This document shows, piece by piece, positions 40,200-50,071 of a DNA stretch of 60,245 bases. The number at the start of each line of letters is the position of its first letter. Within the stretch, counting starts at the first letter, position 1. The position numbers were made by a program, and so were the translations under genes. The notes beneath the pieces were generated by a model. It made no database searches and was not told the origin of the DNA. It saw nothing but the letters and a program-made list of their open reading frames with translations. This DNA comes from Gammaproteobacteria bacterium (GTDB lineage Bacteria; Pseudomonadota; Gammaproteobacteria; CAIRSR01), in assembly GCA_963575715.1 (NCBI GenBank), contig CAUYTW010000297.1:1-60245 (forward strand), written 5' to 3'.

Positions 40200-40524
40200 T
40201 AATCATTGATCCATCGAGATCAAGGAATGTGTAAAGTGATCTATAAGGATAACTAATTGATTAGTTTCAGTGGAGGTTTTGACATTTTGAAAAAATGTTT
40301 TCAAGATGGTTTTATTTCACTATATTGATTAAGTCATGTCAGTAGAGAATGTTTCTCATTTCCAAGTCGTTGTTCGTTAAAAAATTGGAAATGGTCGATG
40401 CGTTCAGCGAAGAAGATCTACGAATTTCGTCCAGTTCTCGGTTTACAGTATTCAAAACCGAATTCTCGAATTTCATGTTTTATAAAAAAACCATTTCCAC
40501 TGTACAGTGGAAATGGTTTTTTAT
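40200..40524 (+). ncRNA. Possible small RNA gene ending in a strong terminator
   Basis: The 320 bases hold no convincing gene but contain a perfect stem CATTTCCAA/TTGGAAATG (about 40358-40395) and end in the terminator at 40491-40522. A TTGACA-like box lies near 40277, without a clear -10 box. It may be a small RNA or merely the trailing end of the atp transcript. Confidence 0.25.
40484..40524. terminator. Strong bidirectional intrinsic terminator
   Basis: A perfect 12-bp stem (CCATTTCCACTG / CAGTGGAAATGG, 40491-40502 with 40505-40516, two-base loop) is preceded by seven A and followed by six T. It would end transcription from the atp side and from the CBS-protein gene, which runs the other way. 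Confidence 0.9.
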
Positions 40525-40631
40525 TGTAATAATCGGTCGATAATGATCGATTGAATTCACAAACCAATTTTTCTTCACTTTCACTCAAAATGATCCGAAA
40601 ACATTTTGATTAATAATGTAACCCGGGTTAT

Positions 40632-41072
40632 TTACGCTGGCTTGTGAATTGCTGCCATATCACGAAGAATGTTGGTTTCTAGCTCCATTTCAGAAATACG
40701 TTCCCGTACTAAATCTCGCATACTGATCACGCCAAGCACTTCGCCACCATCAATAACAGGAAGGTGTCGAAATCCACGATCAATCATTACTGGCATTAGA
40801 TCTTTCAAACTATCCTGCGGAAGGCAAGTGACTAATTTTGTTGTCATTAATTCCGTTACATATCGATTCAAGATAAGAGTGCCCCATTTAGCAAGTCCAT
40901 GAGTGATATCACGTTCCGTAAGGATGCCGACTGCCTTTTCATGCGCATCATAAACAATTAGTGCGCCAAGATTTTCATCGGCCAATAGCGCAACACATTC
41001 TTGAATCGTGGCGTTATGCGATATTCCAATCGCACCTCGTGATCTTTTATTTAACAATGATTGAACATTCAT
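40632..41072 (-). CDS. CBS-domain pair protein
   Basis: The 146-residue protein consists of two CBS motifs: GISHNATIQECVALLADENLGALIVYDAHEKAVGILTERDI and VTCLPQDSLKDLMPVMIDRGFRHLPVIDGGEVLGVISMRDLV. Such pairs bind adenine nucleotides and sense energy state, though the target is unknown. The ATG is the ATGA beside the right end of a mobile element, so its natural upstream region has been displaced and no Shine-Dalgarno sequence is close. It lies next to the atp operon in the opposite direction. Confidence 0.85.
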   Translation of the reverse strand: MNVQSLLNKRSRGAIGISHNATIQECVALLADENLGALIVYDAHEKAVGILTERDITHGLAKWGTLILNRYVTELMTTKLVTCLPQDSLKDLMPVMIDRGFRHLPVIDGGEVLGVISMRDLVRERISEMELETNILRDMAAIHKPA

Positions 41073-41418
41073 CCAAATTCGACGCAGAAACCTCCGGCTT
41101 CAGCCATGGGGAGGAAGCGCCGTCCTCCTGTATTTTCTTGAAGTTGACGTTGAAGTTGAAGTTACCGGTCTTTCCCGGCTGTCAACACTTATCGATCAGG
41201 TGACGCGAGTTTTGCGACCCAGCCCCTCTCCTCAATGTTGCAACATAGTTTCGATTCGATGTTTTGAACCTTGCAACAAACCGTTTCGTATTCTCCCAGT
41301 AGTTGTTTGCATCAGCCTCTTTCAGATGCTTGGAATTGTATATCTGCTGACAAACATAAGGAATCGCTAATGTGAATCTTTTGCTTCGTTGTAACGTAGC
41401 CCGATTTTTTGGACTCAT

Positions 41419-41806
41419 CATTGTCCCCGAGATACCCCAGGCTTTAGCCATGGGGAGGAAAGGGGACGGTTTTCTCCGCCCCTCTGGATGGCAAAGTCTT
41501 GAAGTTGCCGGTCTTTCCCGGCTGTCAGCGCTTACGCGCCTGGTGACGCACACCTTGCGGTGTGGCTCCCCTCGCCAATGTTGCAACACAGCTTCGGTTC
41601 CATTTCCGGAACCTTGCAGCAGACCGTTTCGTCCTACCCCCGAGTTTGTCTGCATCCGCCGCTTTCAGTGCCCGGAGTTGAGGAAGCGCCCCGGGGTGAG
41701 TCCTTTACTTTGTTGCAACGTAGCCCGATTTCCCGGGCTGAGGCTGGTCAACCGGGCCTGTGAATCTGACTTCACAAGCCCCCGTTTAGCCGTGGGGTGG
41801 TTGACA
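41419..41806 (-). mobile_element. IscB-type element C2, nested inside C1
   Basis: A complete ORF-less copy: left end with hairpin (CCACGGCTAAACGGGGG), GTTGACCAGCCTCAGCCC, CTACGTTGCAACAAAG, ACGAAACGGTCTGC, GCAACATTGGCGA, a GGTGTGCGTCACC stem, and the right end GGTATCTCGGGGACAATG followed by ATGA. It splits C1 between ggactca and ggcggg (plus strand), a join that restores the ggactcaggctgg found in the other copies. Confidence 0.75.
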
Positions 41807-41831
41807 GGCGGGTAAATCAATCTTTAGTCAT

Positions 41832-42245
41832 CCAGCATTTCCGGCGCAGAAACCCCTGGCTTGAGCCATGGTGAGGAAGCGCCGTCCTTCTGTTAGTTGA
41901 CTTTAATTTTGAAGTAGAAGTTGCCGGTCTTTCCCGGCTGCCACCGCCTAATTAAAGACGGAATGCCCGTAAGGGCCTAGTGACGGACGGATTTTTAATT
42001 CCGTCGCCCCCCTCGCCAATGTTGCAACGCAGCTTGGATTCGATACTTTGAATCTTGCGACAAACCGTTTCGCTCTTACCCCTGAGATTGTCTGCATCTG
42101 CCACTTTCAGAGCCCTGAGTTGAGGAAGCGCCCTAGGGTGAGTCTTTTACTTCGTTGCAACGGCGTCCTATTTCTCGGACTTAGGCTGGTAAACCAGGCT
42201 TTATTCCATTAAAGCCCCCGCATTTATGCGTGGGGTGATTTACAA
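41832..42245 (-). mobile_element. IscB-type element C3, nested inside C1
   Basis: A complete ORF-less copy with left end TTGTAAATCACCCCACGC, the omega-RNA blocks, and the right end GGGGTTTCTGCGCCGGAAAT, ending GCTGG before ATGA (41828-41831). It carries a longer variable stem (41940-41992: AATTAAAGACGGAATGCC with its inverse GACGGATTTTTAATTCCGTC) than its relatives. It separates the two outer parts of C1. Confidence 0.75.
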
Positions 42246-42279
42246 TAATCTCTGGCTTTAGCAATGGGATAATTTACAA

Positions 42280-42836
42280 TTACCTCCAATAAATAACTTT
42301 ATCAAATTAGTGATAATGATATATTTATTATTATTTAAATAATAAATGAAACGAACATATACTATCGACTATTATCCGCAGTAAGTCCTTCCTAAGGTAA
42401 ACTTTGGCGTATAGTAGATGTTTATAACCAGATTAGTATACAGCAAACGTTTTTGGAAACCTAATTATTAATTTTTATCAGTCTTAATTTAAAAAAGTTA
42501 CATCAAAGATCTTTCTTCAATTATTTTATAATGAATACACCATTTACAGGATAAATATAGTGAAAATGATTTTTCTTCGTAGCAAGTTTAATTAAGTTGC
42601 TATTTTTAATAAGATAGGTATGACATCATGACAGCATTGGTTTCAGTATATAATCAAAAAATGTAATATGATATTTAAAGCAGTTATAATAAACATGTGT
42701 TGTACGTTCAAAAAATCTTAACAAAAATAGTCGGAATTAATCTTTTAACACGCTACTTCTATCAATAAGTTCAGTTGCATTTTCTCATATACCCCCACGC
42801 AAGGATTAGGGTGGATTCAAGTATACGGTATTAATT
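42280..42836. other. AT-rich intergenic region without recognised features
   Basis: These 557 bases between the nested element array and ftsK hold no open frame, hairpin or repeat that I can support. An AGGGTGG at 42809 is too far from the ftsK start to be its ribosome site. The region presumably contains the ftsK promoter. Confidence 0.5.
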
Positions 42837-45380
42837 TTGGCTCAGGCGACCCGCAAAAAACTCCAGCAGGCAAGGATTAGTTTCAAATTTCAGCGCGGAC
42901 TACGTGAAGTGGTACTGTGGACATGCGCGGCCTTGGCCCTGTATCTGGTTTTAGCACTATTTACTTATAATCCTGCCGATCAGGGCTGGCTCCAGACCGC
43001 TCCCGCTGGACACCATTCCAACATGGGCGGCGGAGTTGGTGCCTATTTTGCAGATATTACTTTTCATTTTTTTGGCTATTTTGGATATTTTCTACCGGTA
43101 TTTTTATTTTACGCTGGTTGGGCGTTCTATCATGGTAGCGACGACCCTAAGACGGGTAACAATACTTTCCATCCCGCCAACCTGGTTTTGAGTATCCTTG
43201 GAGTATTACTCATTTTTTCCGCTGGTACGAGTCTTGCTACTCTTCAAGCTGTCAAACCTTCTTGGTGTGACGCCCCTGTTTATTATGGCGTACCCAGCTG
43301 TGGTGCGGGAGGAATATTAGGGGAATTGGTAGGCGTGAAATTAGCTTTGACGTTAGGATACGCAGGAGCGACGGTCTTTTTGTTGGGATTATTATTTTCT
43401 GGAATTACTCTATTTACTGGCATATCTTGGGCTGAATTGGCAGAGCGCTTAGGGCAATTAACCTGCTGGCTTGTCAAGGAATGGGAGAAGCCTCTCCATC
43501 GTTGGATGTCACAAATCCTGGAAATGAATCAACAACGACGTGAGGCGCGTCGAATCGAAATTTCCAACTCCTGCGAGGAAGATTCTCCAGGGCGTCCAAT
43601 GGAATCACGGATTGAGCCATCCTTAGGCAATCTTAAAGAAGAGATAAACCTTACGGTGTCCGGAATTTCTTCCCAAATCCTCACGCCTCTGGGTTCTGTT
43701 ACACCTTCCGTACTTTCCGAGACAAACATTGAGTCTCATTCTAATGATCCGATAGAAACAGCTCTTTCTCAGAATATTCCTGCTGCGGTTGAAACAAGCA
43801 TTAACAAAGTTTCTTCGCCAGTGACTGCGATGCCAAGGGAAAAACTGGACTCACCAACGCAAGTGATTACCCCTGTTATCAAATTATCAACAAAATTAAT
43901 TACTCCCCACGCATCACCCATCGAGTCTCAGGCAACGGGACAACCTAATTTTTTCGTTGATAATCAGTATGCAAATGACACAAAAGATGAAGTCGTCGTT
44001 ACTTTGTCGCTATTACCTCCAGCACCAAAAGAAGTTTTCATTCGTTCTTCTCAGCAACGGTCAATAAATTCACCGATGGACGTTGCTCTACCATCCTTGA
44101 ATGTATTTGACATTACCTCCATTGAGCGTTTCCATTCACCGATGGGTTTAGAGATTCAACATCGTGTATCCTTGGGCGAAGTTTTTCGTTCTCCTGAATA
44201 CGATCACAACTATGTCCTTCCCCTCGCGTTGGGAAAAGACATTGATGGTAAACCAGTAGTCGTGGATCTCCAATGTATGCCTCATCTCCTAGTTGCTGGG
44301 GACACTGGTTCAGGTAAATCATTAGCGATGCATGCTATGGTATTGAGCCTGCTTTACAAATTACCGACGGCTCAGGCGCGCCTCATCATGGTGGATACTA
44401 AAAAATTGGAATTATCGGTTTACCAGGGGATTCCACATCTGCTCGCACCGGTGGTAACGGATATGAAGGAGGCGGTCAATGCTTTACGTTGGTGCATAGC
44501 AGAAATGGATCAACGTTATCGACTTATGGCTTCCCTTGGAGTACGTAACATCGCTGGTTTTAATCGTAAAGTGGGCGACGCCTTGACTGATGAATTACCT
44601 CTCATGGATTCGTTAACTCCGGGTAAAGGTGAACCAGCAGCGCTAACTATGTTGCCTTATATCGTGGTTTTCATTAATGAGCTGGCCGATTTAATTATGG
44701 TCGTCGGTAAAAATGTGGAAGAGATGATTGTGCAGTTAGCACAGAAAGCCTGTAGCGCTGGTATTCATTTAATTATCGCTACGCAACGTCCATCAACGGA
44801 TGTAATCACCGCACCCATTAAAATCAACATTCCTGCTCGTATTGCCTTTCAGATCGCCTCTCGGGCAGATGCGCTGACCTTTCTTGATCAGCAAGGTGCG
44901 GAAACATTGTCAGGGTATGATGACATGTTTTATTTATCTCCCGAATGCAGAGTACCAATTCGTGTTCATGGAATTTTTGTTTCAGATCATGATATTCATC
45001 GCATTGTCGCAGACGTAAAAACGCGCGGCACTCCTAATTATATCGAGGATGTTCTACACGGTGGGGTGTCGGAGAATGATAGCCACAGCAGCAATCCGGC
45101 AGATAATTCAGAGGATGATCCGCTTTTCGAGGAAGCATTGCGTATTGTTACTGAAACTCGTCGCGCCTCGATCTCTGGTATTCAACGTCGCTTGAAGGTT
45201 GACTATAATCGTGCTGCTCGATTGGTGGAAATTATGGAACGCCGTGGAGTAGTAGGTCCATTGCAGCCCACTGGTGCCCGTGAGGTTTTACAATTTTCAG
45301 TCAATCACCCGGCGCGAAAGAGTGAGACTTGTGAAAAAAAGTCTGAGATTGACTCGCCTAAGCCTGAACAATTGGGCTAA
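42837..45380 (+). CDS. ftsK: DNA translocase FtsK
   Basis: The 847-residue protein has an N-terminal four-helix membrane domain (about 25-210), a Ser/Thr/Pro-rich linker (about 230-440), the RecA-like motor with Walker A GDTGSGKS (488-495), YIVVFINELADLIM (Walker B) and HLIIATQRPSTDVI, and a C-terminal winged-helix gamma domain (RRASISGIQRRLKVDYNRAARLVEIMERRGVVGP) that reads KOPS. It moves DNA at the division septum for dimer resolution. The linker is shorter than in E. coli. Walker B reads NELAD instead of the usual DEFAD. The start is TTG, the first plausible codon, without a strong ribosome site. Confidence 0.94.
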   Translation: MAQATRKKLQQARISFKFQRGLREVVLWTCAALALYLVLALFTYNPADQGWLQTAPAGHHSNMGGGVGAYFADITFHFFGYFGYFLPVFLFYAGWAFYHGSDDPKTGNNTFHPANLVLSILGVLLIFSAGTSLATLQAVKPSWCDAPVYYGVPSCGAGGILGELVGVKLALTLGYAGATVFLLGLLFSGITLFTGISWAELAERLGQLTCWLVKEWEKPLHRWMSQILEMNQQRREARRIEISNSCEEDSPGRPMESRIEPSLGNLKEEINLTVSGISSQILTPLGSVTPSVLSETNIESHSNDPIETALSQNIPAAVETSINKVSSPVTAMPREKLDSPTQVITPVIKLSTKLITPHASPIESQATGQPNFFVDNQYANDTKDEVVVTLSLLPPAPKEVFIRSSQQRSINSPMDVALPSLNVFDITSIERFHSPMGLEIQHRVSLGEVFRSPEYDHNYVLPLALGKDIDGKPVVVDLQCMPHLLVAGDTGSGKSLAMHAMVLSLLYKLPTAQARLIMVDTKKLELSVYQGIPHLLAPVVTDMKEAVNALRWCIAEMDQRYRLMASLGVRNIAGFNRKVGDALTDELPLMDSLTPGKGEPAALTMLPYIVVFINELADLIMVVGKNVEEMIVQLAQKACSAGIHLIIATQRPSTDVITAPIKINIPARIAFQIASRADALTFLDQQGAETLSGYDDMFYLSPECRVPIRVHGIFVSDHDIHRIVADVKTRGTPNYIEDVLHGGVSENDSHSSNPADNSEDDPLFEEALRIVTETRRASISGIQRRLKVDYNRAARLVEIMERRGVVGPLQPTGAREVLQFSVNHPARKSETCEKKSEIDSPKPEQLG

Positions 45381-45517
45381 GTTGCAACGCAATAATAAAG
45401 ATTCACCTTGGAGCGTTTCCTCAACTCCAAATATTGAAAGTGGTAAATCCGAAAGAAAAATCAAAATCAAGAATCCATCGACCCTTCGGGATCGAGGAGT
45501 ATCTACGCCGAGGATCT

Positions 45518-46414
45518 ATGAATAATATTATGTCATTTGATGCCCTTGCTTTAAATCAAAAAATTATTGAAGTGGAAGATATTTTATTTGAACTCAACCA
45601 TAATAATATTGTTGAGGTGACTACTAAAGTTGCGGCAACGCTGGAAATAATGGTCGAAATTCTCAGCAAGCGAGAAGATTTTTCCAGCATAATATTTAGC
45701 TTGGTCGATTTAGCGAAAATCCATCAAGTGATTTCTACTAAGACTAGCTTGATGAATAATTTAGTTATCAACACAACATTTCAAGTTTTAAATCTTTCCT
45801 ACTGCATCATAATTAATGAAGAAAATAAATATTTAATTGCTCTTCAGCAAACCTACTCGGTCATCAAAAATATTCTTGCAACCGTCAAGGGTGAACAACC
45901 TGATCATGTCGCACCCGCCATGGCAAAAATTATCAATCATATCCAAAGGAAAAATTCTGCAGATATTGTTTTTTTTGACGGTGATAATACTAACGATCCA
46001 AAATATCCAGAGAAAAAATTAAAGATTCTGATTGTTGACGATGAGCTAATACACCAAACGCTCATGCGGAAAATGGTTGATTCTTATGGAAGTTGTGATA
46101 TTGCGGATAATGGAAAAATTGCCCTGCGCATGTTTAATGATGCGCATAATTGTCAAATTCCTTACGATATGATTACTCTGGATATTATGATGCCAATCAT
46201 GGATGGACAACAAACTTTGAAAATGATTCGTCGCCGCGAGCGCGAACTCGGTATTACTCCAGATCGAGAAGTAATTATTTTCATGGTATCTTCCATGGAT
46301 GGAGATCATGTATTGGATGCATTTTTTAGTGGGCATTGCACCGATTATATAAAAAAGCCCTACTCACAGGAAACAATTCTTGGCAAGATGCGCAGTAGTC
46401 ATCTAATTAATTAG
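45518..46414 (+). CDS. Response regulator with unknown N-terminal domain
   Basis: With the ATG at 45518, preceded by GAGG, the product is 298 residues. The C-terminal 125 residues are a receiver domain: ILIVDDELIHQ, TLDIMMPIMDG with the phospho-Asp, VSSMD and YIKKPYS. The N-terminal 165 residues are helical and match nothing I recognise; there is no DNA-binding or enzymatic output domain. The gene faces a large hybrid kinase across a shared terminator, which is a plausible partner. Confidence 0.82.
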   Translation: MNNIMSFDALALNQKIIEVEDILFELNHNNIVEVTTKVAATLEIMVEILSKREDFSSIIFSLVDLAKIHQVISTKTSLMNNLVINTTFQVLNLSYCIIINEENKYLIALQQTYSVIKNILATVKGEQPDHVAPAMAKIINHIQRKNSADIVFFDGDNTNDPKYPEKKLKILIVDDELIHQTLMRKMVDSYGSCDIADNGKIALRMFNDAHNCQIPYDMITLDIMMPIMDGQQTLKMIRRRERELGITPDREVIIFMVSSMDGDHVLDAFFSGHCTDYIKKPYSQETILGKMRSSHLIN

Positions 46415-46453
46415 AAATTATCGGAAATTTTATCGGAGTTTTCGATAATTTCT
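46413..46453. terminator. Bidirectional hairpin between convergent genes
   Basis: An 11-bp perfect stem (AGAAATTATCG / CGATAATTTCT, 46413-46423 with 46443-46453) with a 19-base loop sits between the stop codons of the response regulator and the hybrid kinase. It overlaps the last bases of the response regulator stop and has only short T-rich flanks. Confidence 0.6.
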
Positions 46454-46454
46454 A

Positions 46455-49400
46455 TTATTGATTATCCACAAAAAGGCGTTTTTTCAGCTCGGTCAAAAGC
46501 GATTGAGCGCCTTTGTAATCAAATTGATCAATATACGTTTCAATTTGTGCTAATTCATCAAAATCTTTTGCTAAAAAAGATTTAACCGTATCAAAAATCG
46601 CTTGTGCTTCAGAATCATTATCAGCGAGCAATTCGGAGAGCTTGTTCAATAATGGTATAACCATATCAAAATCTATGATCATAGCTTTATTATTAGCTGC
46701 TTCTTTCATTCTCACTGTGGTATCTTCTGTCTCTTGATTGTTTATTTTCTTTATTGAGCACAGAACCACAGTTAAAGCGTCCGTGAAATCGTTCAACAAG
46801 GTTGGCCAATCTTCGCAGCGTTTATCCTTGATGGCAATTTCCAACGACAACGCGGCCTTGAAAAGATCAGGCGCTGAAATATTACCAGCCACTCCTTTGA
46901 TGGTGTGAACCAGATGCAGGGCGCTGCTGATATTATCTGAGTGACTATCTTGTAATCGTTTACGAAGATCTTCAGCAGCGTGGAGATAATTTCGCGCGAA
47001 TTCTGCAAGGATTGAACTAAGGAACACTGAATTATGATTCAATCTTTTCAGCACGCCAGAAAGATCGATACCAGGGACAGATGTAGACGTGATTGTTTTT
47101 TCTTTTTCAAAGCACTGAACCTCCTGCGAAGGTAGTGACCTTACGTCAATAAATTCTTGACGCGGTTTAACCCAACGTGTCAACGCGTTGAATAATTCTC
47201 TTTGGTCAATTGGCTTGGTTACATGGTCATTCATTCCAGCAGCCAAACTTTCATTCCTGGCATCCGCCATGGCATGGGCGGTCATGGCAATGATAGGCAA
47301 ATCCTGAAAACGAGAATCTCGACGGATGAGACGCGTAGCGGTAATTCCATCCATGGTGGGCATTTGAACATCCATCAATACGGCATCATACTGAGCAAGC
47401 TGTACCATTTTTATGGCTTCCTGACCATCATTGGCCTCCTCCACGATAACTCCAATATATTTCAACACTTCCCGCGCTACCTCCCGATTAATGGCGTTAT
47501 CTTCAACCAATAAAATTCGGCATCCTCCCAGCTTGGCGATAAATTCATTAACAGTTTCTTCGTGTTCACCTTCGCTATGTGAAAGAAAGATACCATCCTT
47601 ATTAAAAGTTTCCATAATGGCATTAAGCAGCATACTATTGTCAATTGGCTTCTGTAATAAAATATCGATTCCTATTTTTTTTGCAGAAAGGATAAGTTCC
47701 TGGTTGCTGAACGTAGTGAGCATAATAACCTTGGGAAGCTCATCGGTGAGCAGCGAAATTTCCAGTAATTGTTGGGCAGTTTCGATTCCATCCATTTCCG
47801 GCATACCTTGATCCATCAGGATCAAATCAAATAGCGTACCGCTTTCAATTGCGGATCGCATTTCTGCAACTGCTATTTTTCCAGAAGCGATGATAGTCGG
47901 TGGATGCTCAAGCCAATACAGACTTTCCTTTAATGTTAAACGGGCTGATTCATTATCGTCCACAACTAAAACATGTAAATTTCGTATATCTTGCGGTAGG
48001 CTCTTCTTGAGCTTATCCAATTCATCCATTTTTTCCTGAATCCCAAAAATGGCGGTAAAATGAAAAGTGCTTCCTTTATTTTTGATGCTCTCTACCCATA
48101 TTTTTCCATTCATCATGGTCACTAAGCGTTTGCAGATGCTTAAACCAAGGCCGGTACCGCCATATTGGCGAGTAATGGATCCATCGGCCTGGCTAAATGG
48201 ATTGAATAAAGCTGCAATTTGTTCTGTGGTCATGCCAATTCCAGAATCTCGAATCATCACTTCAAGGTTCGCCTGCTGGATAGTTTTCTCTTGGACAAAA
48301 ACCCGGACCATGACCTCTCCGCTCTTTGTGAACTTGAGGGCGTTACCAATTAAGTTTATTAAAATTTGTTCTAAACGTGTCGGATCTCCAATGAGCTGAC
48401 AAGGAGTACCATTATCAATGACCAAATTCAATTCAATTTCTTTATCCGCTGCGCCCTGACGAAACATGTTTCCTAAATTATCAAATAAATTGCGTAGATT
48501 AAAATCAACTGATTCCAAAATTAATTTACCTGCCTCTATTTTTGAAAAATTTAAAATGTCATTAATAATCCGCAATAATGAATGGGATGCGTATTGGATT
48601 TTTTTGAGATAGCTTTCAAGTTTTTTAGGCGGATCCAGACGAAGCGCTAGATCGATCAGACCAATGATGGCATTCATGGGAGTGCGAATTTCGTGACTCA
48701 TGGTTGCCAGAAACTCTCCCTTGATTTGACTAGCTTTTTCAGCAGTTTGACGTGCTTGTCGCAATTCAAGGGTGATACGTTCTCGTTCGGTCACATCGCG
48801 GGAAACACTTTGTAGACGGACTACAACTCCTGTTTCATCGAAAATTTGTTTAATTAAACTTTCAACCCAAATATAATTACCATTTTTGGCACGTAATCGA
48901 TAAACCATTGACGCAGTACTGCCACCGCTGTCTGACGTAATTTTAAAATAATTCTTGATATCATCAGGATGCACTAACTCCACGAATGGTTTGTCTAATA
49001 ATTCCCGAGGATCATATCCCAACATAGATTCTGACGAGGGCGAGATATATAAAAACCTAGAATCTGGCGTAAGAAGACAGATCAAATCGATCATGTTTTC
49101 TGAAATTAACCGGTATTGTTCCTCCTGGATTCGCAGAGCAACTTCAGCGCGACCACGCTCTTCGATTTCTCGTTGCAAGGCATCATTAGCTTCCGCTAGG
49201 CGTTGGCGTATGTTGCGTTCTTCATGAATTGCACGGTCAGTAGCATCAAGCAGTGCATTGGCGCTACGCGAAAGTAAGCCGATTTCATCATGAACGCGAT
49301 GCGCTTCAATAGGTAAACGGATTCCATCCCCAGGATTGATTTCCATCATCCGTTTTGCAAATGTAGTGATAGGCCGTCCGAGCAAACGACGAAACATCGT

Positions 49401-49895
49401 CATCAAGATCGATGCAGCGACAATAATTTGCACAACCATCAGACCTGCGTAGTTCATGGCTTCAGCGGTCGCCGCATTCTGAACAGCATCAAGATCAATA
49501 ATTACTTTTAATTCGCCAGTGGATTCCAGAGAATTGATTGGTGATGGTAAAGGATGAGAAGCCGCAGTGGAAAAATTTAATTCAACTTTTTTAGTCCTCT
49601 CTGCTTTAAATCCTTCATTTGATTCAATGCGTGCTCCCAGGATTAACGGGTTGATCAGTAATCCTTGAATTACTTCCTGGGCGATAGGTTCATTTTGCGC
49701 GAAGGCTCCAACTGCCGCCTGAGAGGTAACGGTTTGAACTAACTGTTTTTCCAATGCCCAAGCATTAGCGACTCCGCGACTGAAAAAATAAAAGTAGGCA
49801 AGTTCACCAACAATTAATGCAAAAAACATTGTTCCTAATCCAACATAAATAGCGAGGCGGCGCTCCAGGGTAGAGTGAAGGTAAAGGTTAATCAT
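46455..49895 (-). CDS. Hybrid sensor histidine kinase: HAMP-PAS-HisKA-ATPase-REC-REC-HPt
   Basis: The 1146-residue protein has two membrane helices (about 15-36 and 149-168) around a periplasmic loop, a HAMP region (170-225), a PAS domain (about 262-372), HisKA with H401 in ATMSHEIRTPMN, an ATPase domain (GDPTRLEQILINLIGNALKF; GGTGLGLSI), two receiver domains with Asp695 (LILMDQGMPEMDG) and Asp842 (AVLMDVQMPTMDG), and a C-terminal HPt domain with H997 (VHTIKGVAGN). This is a BarA-type phosphorelay kinase. The separate response regulator at 45518-46414 may be the final acceptor. Confidence 0.93.
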   Translation of the reverse strand: MINLYLHSTLERRLAIYVGLGTMFFALIVGELAYFYFFSRGVANAWALEKQLVQTVTSQAAVGAFAQNEPIAQEVIQGLLINPLILGARIESNEGFKAERTKKVELNFSTAASHPLPSPINSLESTGELKVIIDLDAVQNAATAEAMNYAGLMVVQIIVAASILMTMFRRLLGRPITTFAKRMMEINPGDGIRLPIEAHRVHDEIGLLSRSANALLDATDRAIHEERNIRQRLAEANDALQREIEERGRAEVALRIQEEQYRLISENMIDLICLLTPDSRFLYISPSSESMLGYDPRELLDKPFVELVHPDDIKNYFKITSDSGGSTASMVYRLRAKNGNYIWVESLIKQIFDETGVVVRLQSVSRDVTERERITLELRQARQTAEKASQIKGEFLATMSHEIRTPMNAIIGLIDLALRLDPPKKLESYLKKIQYASHSLLRIINDILNFSKIEAGKLILESVDFNLRNLFDNLGNMFRQGAADKEIELNLVIDNGTPCQLIGDPTRLEQILINLIGNALKFTKSGEVMVRVFVQEKTIQQANLEVMIRDSGIGMTTEQIAALFNPFSQADGSITRQYGGTGLGLSICKRLVTMMNGKIWVESIKNKGSTFHFTAIFGIQEKMDELDKLKKSLPQDIRNLHVLVVDDNESARLTLKESLYWLEHPPTIIASGKIAVAEMRSAIESGTLFDLILMDQGMPEMDGIETAQQLLEISLLTDELPKVIMLTTFSNQELILSAKKIGIDILLQKPIDNSMLLNAIMETFNKDGIFLSHSEGEHEETVNEFIAKLGGCRILLVEDNAINREVAREVLKYIGVIVEEANDGQEAIKMVQLAQYDAVLMDVQMPTMDGITATRLIRRDSRFQDLPIIAMTAHAMADARNESLAAGMNDHVTKPIDQRELFNALTRWVKPRQEFIDVRSLPSQEVQCFEKEKTITSTSVPGIDLSGVLKRLNHNSVFLSSILAEFARNYLHAAEDLRKRLQDSHSDNISSALHLVHTIKGVAGNISAPDLFKAALSLEIAIKDKRCEDWPTLLNDFTDALTVVLCSIKKINNQETEDTTVRMKEAANNKAMIIDFDMVIPLLNKLSELLADNDSEAQAIFDTVKSFLAKDFDELAQIETYIDQFDYKGAQSLLTELKKRLFVDNQ

Positions 49896-49977
49896 GAATT
49901 CAAGAAAGCCTATAAACTTCAGAATGGTAGTGTGAACTAAAAAATCGAATAAAAATTAAATTCTTAAATATGCTTAC

Positions 49978-50071
49978 TTAACCCAAGTTGCCATCTATCC
50001 ATGCTTACGAAGTTTCTGCTACAACGCCCACAATGGAATACATCTTCAGAAGCATAGATGGCAAGTGGATT
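49978..50071 (-). repeat. MITE-like repeat, copy 3, at the end of the subtilase gene
   Basis: Ends AACCCAAGTTGCCATCTAT and its inverse (ATAGATGGCAAGTGGATT), in inverted orientation compared with the other two copies. One end touches the TAA stop of the subtilase gene (50070-50072). No coding capacity. Confidence 0.85.

Larger units (their letters stand above)
41073..42279 (-). mobile_element. IscB-type element C1, split by two further copies
   Basis: Read on the minus strand, C1 begins with a left end at 42246-42279 (TTGTAAATTATCCCATTGC...), continues at 41807-41831 (AAAGATTGATTTACCCGCC) and ends with 41073-41417, from TGAGTCC through the omega-RNA to the right end at ATGA (41072). The pieces join in the order and phase seen in intact copies, with elements C3 (41832-42245) and C2 (41419-41806) inserted in the gaps. 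No iscB remains. The CBS gene starts at the right-end ATG. Confidence 0.75.

Noticed and set aside
40349-40543. 64-residue frame upstream of and across the terminator
   Set aside because: It runs through a perfect intrinsic terminator and has no ribosome site or protein-like composition.
41182-41815. Open frames of about 150 residues in the nested array
   Set aside because: They cross element boundaries and lie on both strands; the conserved unit is RNA structure, not protein.
41073-42279. TnpB element ends with a 3' omega-RNA
   Set aside because: TnpB guide RNAs lie downstream of tnpB; in copy D the RNA lies upstream of an iscB remnant, which fits IscB/HEARO instead.
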